DNA of 64,000 bases from Parus major (Eukaryota > Chordata > Aves > Passeriformes > Paridae), in contig NC_031770.1 of the NCBI RefSeq assembly GCF_001522545.3, positions 33,978,710 through 34,042,709 of the forward strand, written 5' to 3'. Within the stretch, counting starts at the first letter, position 1. Every line of letters starts with the position of its first letter. Under the pieces are notes generated by a model that saw only the letters and a list, made by a program, of their open reading frames with translations, did not search any database and had not been told where the DNA came from. Shown one piece after another: positions 37,151-49,499 of this stretch. The translations under genes were made by a program, and so were the position numbers.

Positions 37151-38015
37151 GCAAAGTCCTTTGCTGATCTTAGAGATATTTGAACCATTAATATCTCTCA
37201 CAGTCTCCCATTAAATTAAAATGCAGTCTTTTGTGCAATTGTAACCATTTATAGTTCATCTTTTATGCAATTATAACAATTTATAATTAATAAAGCACAA
37301 GTTGTAATTAACCAGTTAAACTGCAAAATAATTACTTAATACAAGAAATAAAATACAAAAAGAGACAAGTGTAGAAAGAAACAAGTCATTAACTTTGAAT
37401 ACATTTAAGATGGAAATTAATTAAAAGCTTTTTTGTTCTGGGAAAAAAGTCATTCTGGACCAGCTTCCTAACAGTACTGCAGTGGCAGCCAGCATATAAT
37501 TATTTTAAGAGCTTTCCAAGATTATTGCTCAAATAACTTGGCTGCACAAAATAGCAGAGGAATGATCTTTTATCTGTTAGAGTTCCTTGTCAAGCCTATA
37601 ATCTGTGTATTTTGATTCTTCACAAGTTCTTCACACCAATATATGACTAAAAGAATAATGCAGAATTATATGTGCTAAATAGTGCATTTAGGCTAGGCTC
37701 TACTAATGAGGTTTCTTTGCAAAATTTGTTAGAGTCATATTGATTTCAAGAGATTAAATGTCTTCTTTTCTTGTACAACAATACCTATTTAGTTGGGTCT
37801 ATTTGGCATTTATTGCATTGTATTTTCCATTTTCTAACTACATCTGAAGAGAATAAATCCTTTCCCTTTGTTCTCTCATGCACAAAACTTTAAAAAATAG
37901 AAAGAAAAGAGTACCATCAGAAAATGAAATAGAGTTCACCTTCAAAGTATTGCATGTGACTGAAAATAAAATAATTCCATTTCATGGAGTGATGTATTTT
38001 CAATGCTTTTTCTAT
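37151..38015. other. AT-rich gene-free stretch
   Basis: Nothing recognisable. Confidence 0.6.
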
Positions 38016-38020
38016 CTGCA

Positions 38021-38766
38021 GATTTACTGCCATGTCAGAAAAGTAACTTGAAATCTACAGCAGGGAAAGAGAGGGAAGATATCTCTACTTCCTTCTGGAA
38101 CATATTATTACCAAATTCTTTGAGTCCCTAGATTATTGGTTCATTGGATGTGGCATGAAGATTTTCTTTGACCTTTGACCTTTTGAATTTCAAAAAGCCT
38201 GAATCAGCAAAGCAAACCTCTCCAAACAAAAATGCAAATAGTATCATTTTAGAAGAGCCCACTGGCCTTGAAACCCAACTAGCTCAACAGAGTCTGAGTA
38301 TTACTAAAATACAGCTACAAGGATTTGAATCACCAAGTACAGTATATATTGCACCACTTTGGAAATGTTTGGGCTAGACACAAAAGTAACGAGCAACACT
38401 CTTTAATTTTTACTTTCAAGGAAAGTTATCGGTGAGATAACTAAGTTTATGAGAGGAACTAAGAAGACTGTGTTATCCATTCTGCTTGATACCTTTCGAG
38501 CTGCAATTAGATATCTGGCAGTCATTCTGATACCAGACATTAAACCACACATGCCCCAAATCTTGTCTGAACTTATACTAAAATTAGTACATTTGGCAAG
38601 ATCTGAGGAATTCAGGTGTGAAAACGTGCACTTTGAAAATCGTCTATGTAATTTTGAAAGGCCTGTTCAATCTGCAAATCTGTCTAAAAGTGTGATTTGC
38701 GCTGAATGGCACATTCACAGTTCAAGGCAAAACCCAGAGAATTTCCTGGAAACTGAATGCATATGA
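38021..38766 (+). pseudogene. Decayed coding-like stretch, unidentified
   Basis: One plus frame runs from 38021 (just after a TTTTTCTATCTGCAG acceptor-like tract) to 38377 with only two stops, at 38129-38131 and 38153-38155. It includes protein-like segments such as SNLKSTAGKEREDIST and LEEPTGLETQLAQQSLSI. A shifted frame at 38449-38766 contains an alternating hydrophobic and polar run (AAIRYLAVILIPDIKPHMP, then QILSELILKLVHL) that looks like an amphipathic-helix repeat of HEAT type. Together they suggest a broken gene copy or old exons. The parent gene is not recognised, and no poly-A tail or flanking repeats were seen. Confidence 0.28.
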
Positions 38767-38769
38767 TTG

Positions 38770-40980
38770 CATTTCCTACTCCTAGTGCCTCCCATCCTAA
38801 AATAATTTTTAGGTAGGTTAAAAAGAAGTTTCTGGGGTATGCTGACACTTCCTAGGTGCTGAGGTTGGTGAAAGAGAGACCTGATTACCTTTGTAGATAT
38901 GACAAGCATGTGAAATTTACATAGCCAACTCTATTTTGCTCATTGCTAGTTTTCTTTTGTTCCTTTGATTGCAGCTACAAACCCAGCAATCCATTATTCC
39001 ACAGCATTCACCACTGCAAAATGCATTCACCGTCGTCTGGCAGAAAATTTTCCTAAGAGCAGGGCTGGTGACACAGCAAAGGTGCTGGTGTTTTGAGAGT
39101 GATCTAAACTTCACAGTGCTTTGCAGTCCAGATGCACCCTGCAAAGCTCTGGTCACAAGGACATCATAGTTAGCTGGTCTAACATAGCATTTTAGATCTG
39201 ATGATTCTCAGCCTGAGAAGAGAGCATCCCTAGAATCTAGTTGTGATGCTGCAAAAGGGGGTACATTTTGTCCAAAAACTCCCTTGAGGACTCAAGTAAG
39301 GCTTAAATGATATAAAGGTGTTGAATAAGATATCTGTCTTGGTCTATAGGAGTTGACTGAAATTTTGAAAGCAACGTGAAAGTCTTTAAAATACCTACAT
39401 AATTTTAAGAATGATACTGATGTTATGGAACCCATTCTTCTCCACATCTTGAACGTAATGAGACTTTTTCATTTAAAAAAAAAAAAAGAAAAAAAGAAGT
39501 TATTTTCTAAATTATCAGTGAATGTGAGTTGTCCTTCACTGAGTTGCAAAATACAACTTGCACTTTGTAATTATATATCAGCATGCTATACTCTTCAGTG
39601 GTAGATCTAATATGATGCATGAATTCAGAAAATCAGAAAATCAGCGTTAGGAACAAATAATATGCAAGTAACATTCTAAGACACCCTCTAAAAATATTAG
39701 CAGAAATAGGAAAAAAAGTGTGTATATAAAAATAGTTGAAAATTGTATTTACACACAGAAATATATACACATGCATGCCATAGCTGTTTTCTGTTTAAAG
39801 ATTGTGTCTGTTATTATTCGTGTTTCCTGAAAATTTTGTAGTAAAATAATTCAGTCAGATATTATTCTTGGCACACCTGTTCTTAACACTGTAAATTCAA
39901 CATAAAATATATAAAATATCTGCATTTTTACCAGTCTTTAAAATTAGAGTTTGCTGTGAGTTGTTGTGGTCCATAATCTGGGGAATATAATAATATAGAG
40001 AAGGACTCTGCTATGTCAACAACTGCTGAGTTATAGCAGTTATTCAATAAATTTTTTTAATCCCCAGGCTTCCTACAGAGTGCTTGTGGCTGGAACAATT
40101 GCAGCTATTTAGTATTTGGCTGCTCTTCCCAGTGTTCATAAATACAGTGGTGTGTCCACATAAGGCACAAACAGTGAGTGCTGCACCTACAGAACTGGGA
40201 GAAAGACTGAGATGCAGATTTTCCTGTATACCTTGGTGCCTTAAGCAGGACAATTCTCACTATTAGCATGCATGTATGTGTTAACATGGTGTGAGAGATC
40301 ATGTGCAACCTGACTGCACTTATTTTCTACTAATGGAGAGTTTCCTTTGCTGGATCTTTCACTTGCCTTTGGCTAGTGAGTGTGTGGCACAGAAAGAAGG
40401 TGAACAGCAGGAGTCAGAGAATGTCTGTGAGGGTATTGTGCTCTCTCAAGGGGAGATTCTTGTACTGAGTTCTGTGCCCATCATATGTCCTGCATATCTG
40501 TACAACAGTGTGGTGATTTTCTACTGGTCTCAGATGCTTAAGCCAGGAAAAGCTTCTTGGTATGTTAAAGGTTTGCCAGACACCTGTTTTGGCCAGTGGG
40601 AAGAAGAAGGTTGAGTGAAGACCAGGTAATGTGCTGTGCATATGTGGTATGTATCATTGCTGTGAGTGAGCCTTTTAGGTTTCTCATGTACTTAAGGTAT
40701 TGGACTTAGCAAATCTAGCCTGGAGTGAGAGGATCATTCCGTGGTCAGTTTAGGATCTGTTCTTCTGCAGTGCAGCCGTGGTTGTAGGCTGCCATAAAAA
40801 TGAACAGATGAATTGGGAGAGAAAAAGAGGAATATGCAGGACGAAACTGAATATGGAGTATTTTTTCACCAGTGGAGGAATCACTAGCAGAGATCGTGAT
40901 TGATATGTGGGATTCAGATTAAGCTAATATAACTAGGGTATAATTTTGAAAAAAAAACCAGAAAAGTGATTGCTCTTGGC
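38770..40980. other. Gene-free stretch
   Basis: Nothing recognisable. Poly-A-rich run at about 39474-39497. Overlapping frames at 40044-40641 on both strands look like chance. Confidence 0.55.
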
Positions 40981-41051
40981 AACAATGTACTGGCGTTAAA
41001 GTGTGCTGAATAATATAGTGAACAATGTACTATACATTGTTGTGTGCTGAA
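40981..41051. repeat. Imperfect 40-bp-period duplication with hairpin
   Basis: AACAATGTAC and then GTGTGCTGAA occur at 40981-41010 and again at 41021-41051. The second copy also contains AACAATGTA CTA TACATTGTT, a 9-bp hairpin. The repeat ends about 60 bases before the CR1 fragment. Confidence 0.65.
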
Positions 41052-41112
41052 CCCTTAACAGAAATATTGATTTTTGGAAGCCTATATTTAAAAGAAATCA
41101 TTGCTAAATCAT

Positions 41113-42287
41113 GCTTGACAGGCCTGATTGCCTCCTATGACAAAAAGTGACCAAGATGGATGAGAGAGGACCAGTAGACATTGTCTACCTCAATGTCACC
41201 AGGGCTTCTGACACTATCTCTCACAATATCCTCACAGGCAAACTCAGGAGGTGTGGACTGGATGAGTGGACAGTGAGGTGGATGGAGGCCTAGATGGACG
41301 GCAGATCCCAGAGGGTTCTAATTGGTGGCACAGGGTCTAGTGTCACCAGTGGTGTCCTCCAAGCTTCAATACTGAGCCCAGTATTGTTTAACTTGTTCAT
41401 CAATGACCTGGATGAAGGGGCAGATGTGTCCTCAGCAAGTTCACTGATGACACAAAGCTGGGAGGAGAGGCCAATACCCCAGAGTGCTGTGCAGCCCTTT
41501 GGAAGGGCCTCAACAAGCTGGGCAGATGGGCAGGGAGGAACCTTCTGGAATTCTACAAAAGGAAATGCAGGGTTCTGCACCACTACAAGCTGGGGGCTGA
41601 CCTCCTGTGGAGAAGGACCTGGGGGTCCTGGTGGACAGTGAGCCATCCATGAGCCAGCAGCCTGTCCTTGTGGCCAAGAAGGCCATGGAATCCTGGGGTG
41701 CATTAGGAAGGACATTGCCAGCAGGCCAGGGGAGGTGATCCTGCCCCTCTGCCCAGCCCTGGTGAGGCACATCTGGACTGCTGTGTCCAGTCCTGGGCCC
41801 CTCAGGACAAGAGAGACATGGAGCTCCTGGAGTGGCTCCAGTGGAGGGTAACAAAGGGGATTGAGGCACTGGAGCATCTCTTAGGAGGAAAGGCAGAGGG
41901 AGCTGGGCCTGTTCAGCCCCGAGAAGAGGCACTGAGAGGGGAGCTCATCAATGGCTGTGAGTGTCTGAAGGGAGGTGCCAGGAGGATGCAGCCAGGCTCT
42001 GCTCACTGGTGCTGAGCAGTGGGACAGGAGGGAACAGGCAGAAAGTGATGCACAGGAAGCTCCACCTGAACATGAGGAAGATCTTCTTTACTGTGTGGGT
42101 GACTGAGCACTGGAACAGATTGCCCAGAGAGGCTGTGGAGTCTCCCTCATCAGAGATATTTGAGAACCATCTGGACATAATCCTGTGCAATGGGCTCTGG
42201 GATGACCTTGCTTGAGCAAGGAGGTTGGACCAGATGACCTCATATAGCTCTGGCCAACCTTATCTGTCCATTGTGTGAATCTGGGAT
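41113..42287 (+). mobile_element. CR1 LINE fragment with reverse-transcriptase remains
   Basis: This is the 3' part of a CR1 non-LTR retrotransposon in plus orientation, 5'-truncated. The first 300 bases translate with stops and shifts to the C-terminal half of the CR1 reverse transcriptase, including LQASILSPVLFNLFINDLD (equivalent to the family's conserved block before the thumb region). The thumb and ORF2 tail follow, ending near 42215 with a frame containing WVTEHWNRLPREAVESPS. The 3' UTR ends with GGAGGTTGGACCAGATGACCT and a decayed terminal repeat at about 42270-42287. Stops, frameshifts and missing 5' sequence show it is inactive. The 195- and 140-codon minus frames here are antisense to this element. 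Confidence 0.92.
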
Positions 42288-45200
42288 TAAAATAGAGGTA
42301 TAAATAATGAGACTGAAGGGTTAGATATTATAACTGGCATAGAGGAAAGAGTCAAGATGAACAAATATCTTCAGGTTAGAGAGTGGAAATTTAAGAGATG
42401 TCTATGAATTCATAGAGATTTCAGAGTTTTTGTCTATTATTTTCATTCGTTGTTGAGAACAGAGGAGGAATTATGTGATTTAAACTAAACCATGGGCAAT
42501 TTAATTAGATACCAAGGCAAGCTTTAATAGGACAGCCAGTGAAGTCCCTCTTGCATTTCAGTCCTTGCAAATACATCAGGCTAGAGATAACACCCAGCTG
42601 TCCTTGCCTGTAAAGTTCTTGTCCTTGTTGATAGAAGTTTCTGGTTATGGATGCTTTGGTGTACTCACTAGGCAGAGAGACTCACCTGCTCCTTCTTATC
42701 ATGCTGCTTTTCCTGGTGGTCATCAGCCTTTCCTCCTACCCAAATATCTTCATCTACTTTTATTCCCCATCCAGAAGAGTAATGGCAGGATAATAATGAC
42801 TCCCCAAATGCAGAGACTGCAATTTTGAGTGCCTCTTACATGGGCTTCATAAGGAGCAAAGGTAACAGTCTTCATAAGTAAACCCTAAAAAAATTATTTC
42901 TTTCCTGAACATTTCAGGAAAGACACAAGCTATAAATCTGACTTGATATTGTTGTGGATAATGATATTTCAGTTGATGACATGCATATATTTAGGTGGTG
43001 TAAATCAGCATTGTTTCATCTGGCTGAGACTGATCACTGGTCTTTTCTCCCTACAGACACTGCATCTTTTGTACTTTCAACAAAAATTGTCAGTGAGCAA
43101 CAATCTACTGATAAGCCTGTGAACAGAAATCAAGCTGAATAAGAATGAGAAATGGAGAAGTAAGATATCTGTCCTTTGGTGATTCAAGTTTATTTTTTTG
43201 TTGTCATATATTCTCCAGAGTTCTCCCTTTACTTCTTTTTTTTTCTTTTTTCTTTTTTTCTGTTTTTTTAATTAGCTGAAACAAATAAGTCTCTTTTCCT
43301 TGGGAGCTTTTAGAAGCCAAGAGACCTTCACTGTTAGGGGGTTACAGTGCTTGGGCAAAAATGTGCTTGTAATTCTGTAAAAGGGTTACTCATGTGCCTG
43401 TGTGCAGGGCTGGTCTTGCAGCTTTTGCTCTGTTTTGTTTTCTTTTCAATAATTGATAAAAACTTCTCACACCTTCAGGTCCTGTAGCTAGCAATTACTC
43501 ATTCTGTTTTGCTGTATTTATCTTTTTGTTTTTTGCAAGCTTTAACTCATTTTATGTAGTCTTCATTGGTTCCTTCTCTTTATTTCTCTTTCCCCTAGAT
43601 CTTTCAGCTCTTCTTAAAAAGTCATGTATTTCACTACTAATTGATTGCATTTTTATGACAGGGAGGCTATAGTCTGTTATGTGTTAATTAGTGCTGCAAT
43701 CACACCCAGATATTCTAAGGGTCTCTTCTTGTCATAGCCACATCAACTATTTATGTAATTATTTTAATCAAATATTTAATTTGAAATCCAGTAGCTGTGT
43801 GATGCTCTCTGGGACCATTCCATGAAGCTAAAAATTCAGTTGACTGCATTAGCCATGCTAATGTCTTGGGCTGGGCATGAGCCCTACCATATTCGGCACT
43901 CTGTGTAGAGTGTTAACTCCCTTTTGTGAACCTGCAAGAGCTCACACTCTCATTTATTTTTTAAAAATCAAATCAGTTTTTCATCCTTCTTGGTCTAGAT
44001 GAAAGTCAAAGATGTAGTGCCTGTGGAGCCCAATCCCAGAAGTTAGAAAACAACTGAAAACATAATTTTTAAATGTCACAATTCTGAAGTAATTCTTGTG
44101 GGCTTTTTGGTCTGTCTAATGATTCTTGGACGTTGGTAATTGCCTCTTATCAGAAGCCTTGATGCTTCACATCCTGAGGTGCAAATAGTTCTGTTAGTGC
44201 AAGACTTTAGGGGATAGGGAAGAGTTAAATATTGGCTTTTTTTTATTTTTTATTTTTTTATCTGATGGTCCACAACATTAAGTGAAATTATAAACCCTTG
44301 TATAACCATTTTAGGCTTTAGACTGATATTCCTCTTAGCCCTTGCTTCCCTATTTCTGAACACCCCAGGTAAAGAGCATATTGATGAAAAAGTTAAAGAA
44401 TTGAGCATCCTATAAAATCTATCCATCTTATGATGTAAGTGACTGATGGTGCCTTTAAACTTGTGTCAGAGCATACCACAGTAAGGCAATCTTATTCTTT
44501 GTCTGTCGCCAGGTTTAGGCACTTGCATGATCAATAGAGTTCACTGAGTGGGAAATTTTCATTAATATCATGAGTACTAAGAACAAGGCCAGGAAAATTC
44601 AAGACTTCATTGCATTGTTAAATAAGAAAAATCATCTTGCAGTATTAGAATATCCCCAGAGTCTTTTTGAGTACTAGAACTAAATTTTTTGTGCTTAGGG
44701 CTGGTTTGACCTCAGTAGGAAAAAACACTTTTTCTACCTCACTCTAGAAAGATCTTTTTTCTCTTCATCACTTCTCATTCAGGATATAAACCCAAAGAAC
44801 TGCTTGCACCCATTAAAAAGAAAATGTAGAAAAAGTATAATCAGTTCTAAATTCAGGTAATTGACTGTGATCTATTATTCTGTACTATTATAAAGAAATC
44901 TCATAGAGGTTAAAAAAACAAGTGAAATTTGTTTTAAGAAAACCTTTTAATTTCACTTTTTTATTACAGGACAATAAATCTGGGTATTAAAGGGATGATG
45001 CTTTGTTGAATTGAGGAGTTGGCAATAGATTTCTCTCTTTGATTTCATCTTAATGGTAAGAATTTCTGGATGGGTTAATTAGCTAACCCATATAATGTCT
45101 ACCTTTTTTCATGCAAGTGTACGACATTACCTCCAGAAGAAATCTCTCAAATGAGTGCCTTTCAACTTAACTAACAGACATTAAATGAGCCTGTTCATAA

Positions 45201-46830
45201 AAAGGAAGTCACAGGGAACAGTTTGAAATGCATTACTTTAGAAAGTTTACAAGTGTCTAGAACAATTCTGCAGCTTTGTAAGTCTTCAAGGTCATGCGAG
45301 AGACCTTAAGGCTTAAAAATGTTGGAAGGAACAGCTGCAGTTTTTGAAAACAGTAAAGGCAAACTTGAAACATAGTTTTATCAAAGCTTGGCTGTTTTCC
45401 TATCACAGGCAGTAGACGCCACTAATCTCTTCCCTTTGTTTAAACAGATGCTATGTGCTTGGCAAGTAGCTGAATTTTAAATGCAGAAAATTATTATTCA
45501 AGGGGAAAAATTTTGACTGGAGGTTAGAAACAGAAGGTTAAGTTCAGGACAAAATCTTGTTTTCTCTGACATCTTCCAAGCTGTGTGAGAAAAGTTTTCC
45601 CCCCACACTGGGAACTATAAATTTTGATATTTTTCAATATAAAGAAGGGGTTTTTCTGTTTGGTATTTTTTGTGTTTGTGGTGGGTTTATTTATTTATTT
45701 GTATTAGTATTTTAAATTTTTTTTTTAGTTTCCGGATAATATCTAATGATTGTAATCAATAGTATATGGTTGAACCCTTTGGATAGACTTTGTTTTCATG
45801 ATTGCATTTGATATTAGTGAAAGACTAGAAGAAATAATTCAGAGGATCACAAATTCTCCGTCTCCCTTTGGTGTATCATTATACAGTTCTTTTTTATCAG
45901 CACAGCTCATTTTTACTCTAGCTAAATCAGGTAAATGAACATTCATGACATGGAGGCACAGGGTTTTTTGGCCCATTTATTGTCTATAGCAAAGCTCAGC
46001 CATTTTCCTCATTTTTTGATGCTGATTGGAAATCTTATGAAGGGTGGCTGTCCTTGGGATGGATCTCAGACAGTGTCCACAGCTTTCTTCTACATCATCC
46101 AAAACATGTGAGCAGAGCAGCAAGGAGTCCTGATGCAATGCAAAGCTTCTGGACATTTCTGTTATGACTTAGGCAAGAAAATGATATTTTGTATTGCACA
46201 TGGAGTGATTAATCAGCTCCCAGTAACTGTTAGATAATGTGTCGATAGCTGCTATTTTTGAAATCAGCAGTGACCTGATTTAAATGATGGTTCCACCTAA
46301 GCATACCTGTCTTTTTCTCAGAACACACAGAACACATGTTGCTGAATATGATTTGGAGATATGGGTCTAATCTGATCTGCTCCACTCAAGAAGGGGTTAA
46401 CTTTCAGGGCTGAGGAATAAACGTTGTTGCTGGAGCAAGTTTTGCCTCTAGCCCTTCAACTTTTCAGATCCAAACACAACAGATGGTACTCTTGCAATAC
46501 AATATCTCTTTAACATCATGCCGAGGTTTTGATTCAGTAGGAGCTCTCAGTGCTGATTTCTGCAGTGCTCTATGTTTTTGGTTTTTTTTCCCTTTTATTG
46601 AGTGGTTCCCATTTCTGTCAAGACATAACATATTTAGCCAGTTATGGCTGCCAAGATCACTAACAGAAGTGATTCCATAACACTCCCAATTTTAAAGTTG
46701 ATTTCTTCTTAATACTTTGTTACCAGGAAGCAAAAAAACCAACAACCCAGCTCCCTGTGTTCTCACCTTCATTCTGTATTCTGCTCTGTCCCAAGATGCA
46801 TTCTCTTCACTCCCTGCGCTCCTCTGCTCC
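42288..46830. other. Gene-free stretch
   Basis: Nothing recognisable. A T-rich low-complexity run lies at about 43230-43272 and a T-rich patch at about 44238-44260. Confidence 0.55.
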
Positions 46831-46833
46831 TCC

Positions 46834-47587
46834 TGTTAAGAACTGATTATTGAGAGATGCCTCTGCCTGAGCTAAGGTACAAATGAGACCATATGCTAAA
46901 GTCAATAGTATAGATTTTATCTAGTAATAAAATGTGAGGTAGAGAGAAAGAAATAGAAAAGAGAGGAAAGAGAGAGAAAAAGGGAGACAGAATGCATAAG
47001 GTAGTCACCACCTGTGGCTCCAGGAGTGTCCCATTGACCCTTCTTTACCCTTGGCTGCTTGGTGGTGGAGGTCCCCAGATTGTTCCAAACTTTGATTTGT
47101 TTATATATTTTAGCAAACAAAGGAATTAATGCTTGTTGGCCACACAGTTCTTTTATGCTGTTGGTTAAATGATTCTCTGTCCTCTAAGGCTAATTAGTCT
47201 GCCTGCTTAGTCTTTCTCTGGAGTCAGTGGGTTGTGAATTGGTGGTTGTAATCTCCCCTTGCCAAAATTGCCTTTTACTCAGTCCAAGCTGATTTCAGCA
47301 CCATTGCTGAATTGGCTTTCCTTGTTGCTGCATTCTTTATGTCCATTAACAGTGATACATTTTTCTCCCCCAGCGTTTTTAACCTTCCCCTAGACCTTTA
47401 TCTAATCTCATGTTTCTGTCATGGTGTCTTAATTTACAGTCCAAGTTCCAGGTGTCCAGAGGCATTTTCAGGGCTGGGGCTTTAGTGGTAGTTTCTGCGT
47501 ACAGAAATTCTGTCCATAATTTGGGGTGATCTTTGTTTCACTATTGATATGTGTATGAGCAGTTGCTTCTATATGCAGTTTGCCACA
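46834..47587 (-). mobile_element. Diverged LTR-like repeat, copy B
   Basis: This relative of the 36.46-37.15 kb repeat is the better preserved of the two. On the minus strand it can be read from TGTGGCAAACTGC (47587 inward) to TTCTTAACA (ending 46834), giving TG...CA ends. A TATA box (AAATATATAAAC) lies at about 47098-47112, then a CT-rich tract, then a polyadenylation-like GATAAAA at about 46915, leaving a U5 of about 80 bases. The five bases on either side do not match, so the exact ends are uncertain or the duplication has decayed. No adjoining internal sequence is evident. Confidence 0.65.
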
Positions 47588-47589
47588 GT

Positions 47590-49390
47590 GGGATTTTTTG
47601 TCTGGATGCAGTACTCAGGATGTGATAGCCAGATCTGGCTTCTGCCAGGCTTGGAGTTGGCACCCTCCTGTTGCTGCATTCTGTGCCTATCTCACGGCAC
47701 AGTCCTTCTGTGGCCTTAACAGTGACTGAGACAGGCGACTTTGATCTTTAAGTCTTTACACCTCCCACAGGTAGACAGCTGCTCACACAATTCAAAAACA
47801 GAGATGTTTGTGATGATGTTGGCAGCAGAAAGGTGGTGCATTTTAATTCTTGAATTTGTTCTTTCTGTGCAGGTATTTCATCCCTGGCACAATTCCACCT
47901 GTACAGCAGAATGTTAATTTTTCCTTGACTGACTCTTATTTGGCCAAGGCTGTAAACAGTTTAAAAAACAACAACAGAGGAATGGATCTCTTGTTGCTCT
48001 GCTTCTGACATTTCTGTCACACACTGAGGGATAGCAGCATGAGGGTGAGATGGGAGAGATATAACACTTTTGAAATGATTTGTCTATTGTTACTGGAGAT
48101 AATTTTTTAGAATTGTTTTGCTACTCCTGTGTTCCATTTATTGGGTTCTTCCTCAGGTTTTCAATGCTGGCTGTCGGATTGTTCAATTTTAGGAATGGAG
48201 GTCTTTCGCCTCAATTTTTTTTGAATGTTAATTTTTAGTGATATTGTATTAAAAAGCAAGTGCTTAGTTTTTTCCTTTTGTAAAACTAATGTGAAAAGTA
48301 ATTTGTAGGAAAATAAAAGTGAGACCCAGACTTTTTTTTTCCCCAGTTATCCTTACTTTTTGGTACCATACATTATGAAAAGGAGCCAAAAGAAGATTTT
48401 TTTCATATATTCTGCCTTCCCAAGGTTTATCAGATAATGTGCTCAGCTTAGTCCTAAGATAAAAATCCTTAGAGTTCATTTCCTTTTGTCTATCTCCAAG
48501 GACAGGTTGTCATTTATGACTTCTGTATCTCCTGCTGTTTACTGATAAATTCTTTTTGTGGCGTGTTCTCACAGCAAGCATCAGAGGTACTACTCTAAAA
48601 CAAAATTGCATAAATATTTCTGTTTGTCAGCTTATGAATTCACCTGAAGTGAAACTCAGCAACAGGAGACATCCTTCTCAGTGTTCCTTTATTTTCTATA
48701 TTTTTGAGTTTTAATATGCTGCAGTAAATTTTCTTATGTTGTGATACCTTAAGCTCCACTTTAACAGGAATTAACAAGGAAGGAGAGGATTTATGAATTT
48801 ACCTTTCCCCAGCAAAGGCTGGGGTTGCTTCGGGGAAGAACAGCTATTGATAAAGCTATGTTTCTAATAAAATATCTTGTGAAATAAAAACCTGCTTTAG
48901 GACACTGGGGATGGCTCTTGATACTGCTCTGATTTGCCCTGTAACCTGTCTCTGATAGTGCTGTGACTTTAGACAGCCCTGCAGGATATGACTCTGATTT
49001 ATGGATCCTCGCATTGCTGTGAGCTTTGGTCTCCAGTTGGGCTTTCCTTGCCTGGATTGAATTTTCCACAGTCAGTTCCTGAGCATTACCAGGATGCTAG
49101 GGGTTTTTTGGTAAGTTGTTTGTTTCTAACAGCTGTAAGTAAATTTGCTGTTCCTGTTTTTAATTTAGCCCTTGATACTGGTTTACTTACATTGCCTTAG
49201 TAGTAGTTTCCTTAAATATCTGACCAGTCTGTCAAAGGGTCCACATTAATCCTTTAATGACTGTGTGGGTTGCTATAATTTCACTGGTATCTTTTCCTTT
49301 CTGACTGATCATATCCCCTTTCAGTCTGTGCTCCCTGCAAAAACGTATTCAAAAAACCTCTATAGAGTACAAATAAAATAGATGGTATTA
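47590..49390. other. Gene-free stretch
   Basis: Nothing recognisable. Frames at 48791-49069 (minus) and 48988-49200 (plus) overlap and look like chance. Confidence 0.55.
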
Positions 49391-49490
49391 TGTAATATTA
49401 TAAAGTAATAATATCTTATTGCATATAATTAAATATTAATGAAATAATAAAGAAATAATAATAAAAAATAAAATAAGGTTATATAAAAAT
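49362..49490. repeat. AT-rich low-complexity patch
   Basis: An AATAAA/TAATA-rich patch over about 130 bases, with only scattered G and C. Confidence 0.75.
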
Positions 49491-49499
49491 TATGGAAAG

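Noticed and set aside
40291..40614. 107-codon plus-strand frame
   Set aside because: A minus frame overlaps it, and there is no domain-like sequence or supporting signal.
41290..41932. Long minus-strand open frames (195 and 140 codons)
   Set aside because: They lie antisense to the CR1 fragment, whose plus strand explains the sequence. They are by-products of GC-rich CR1 DNA.
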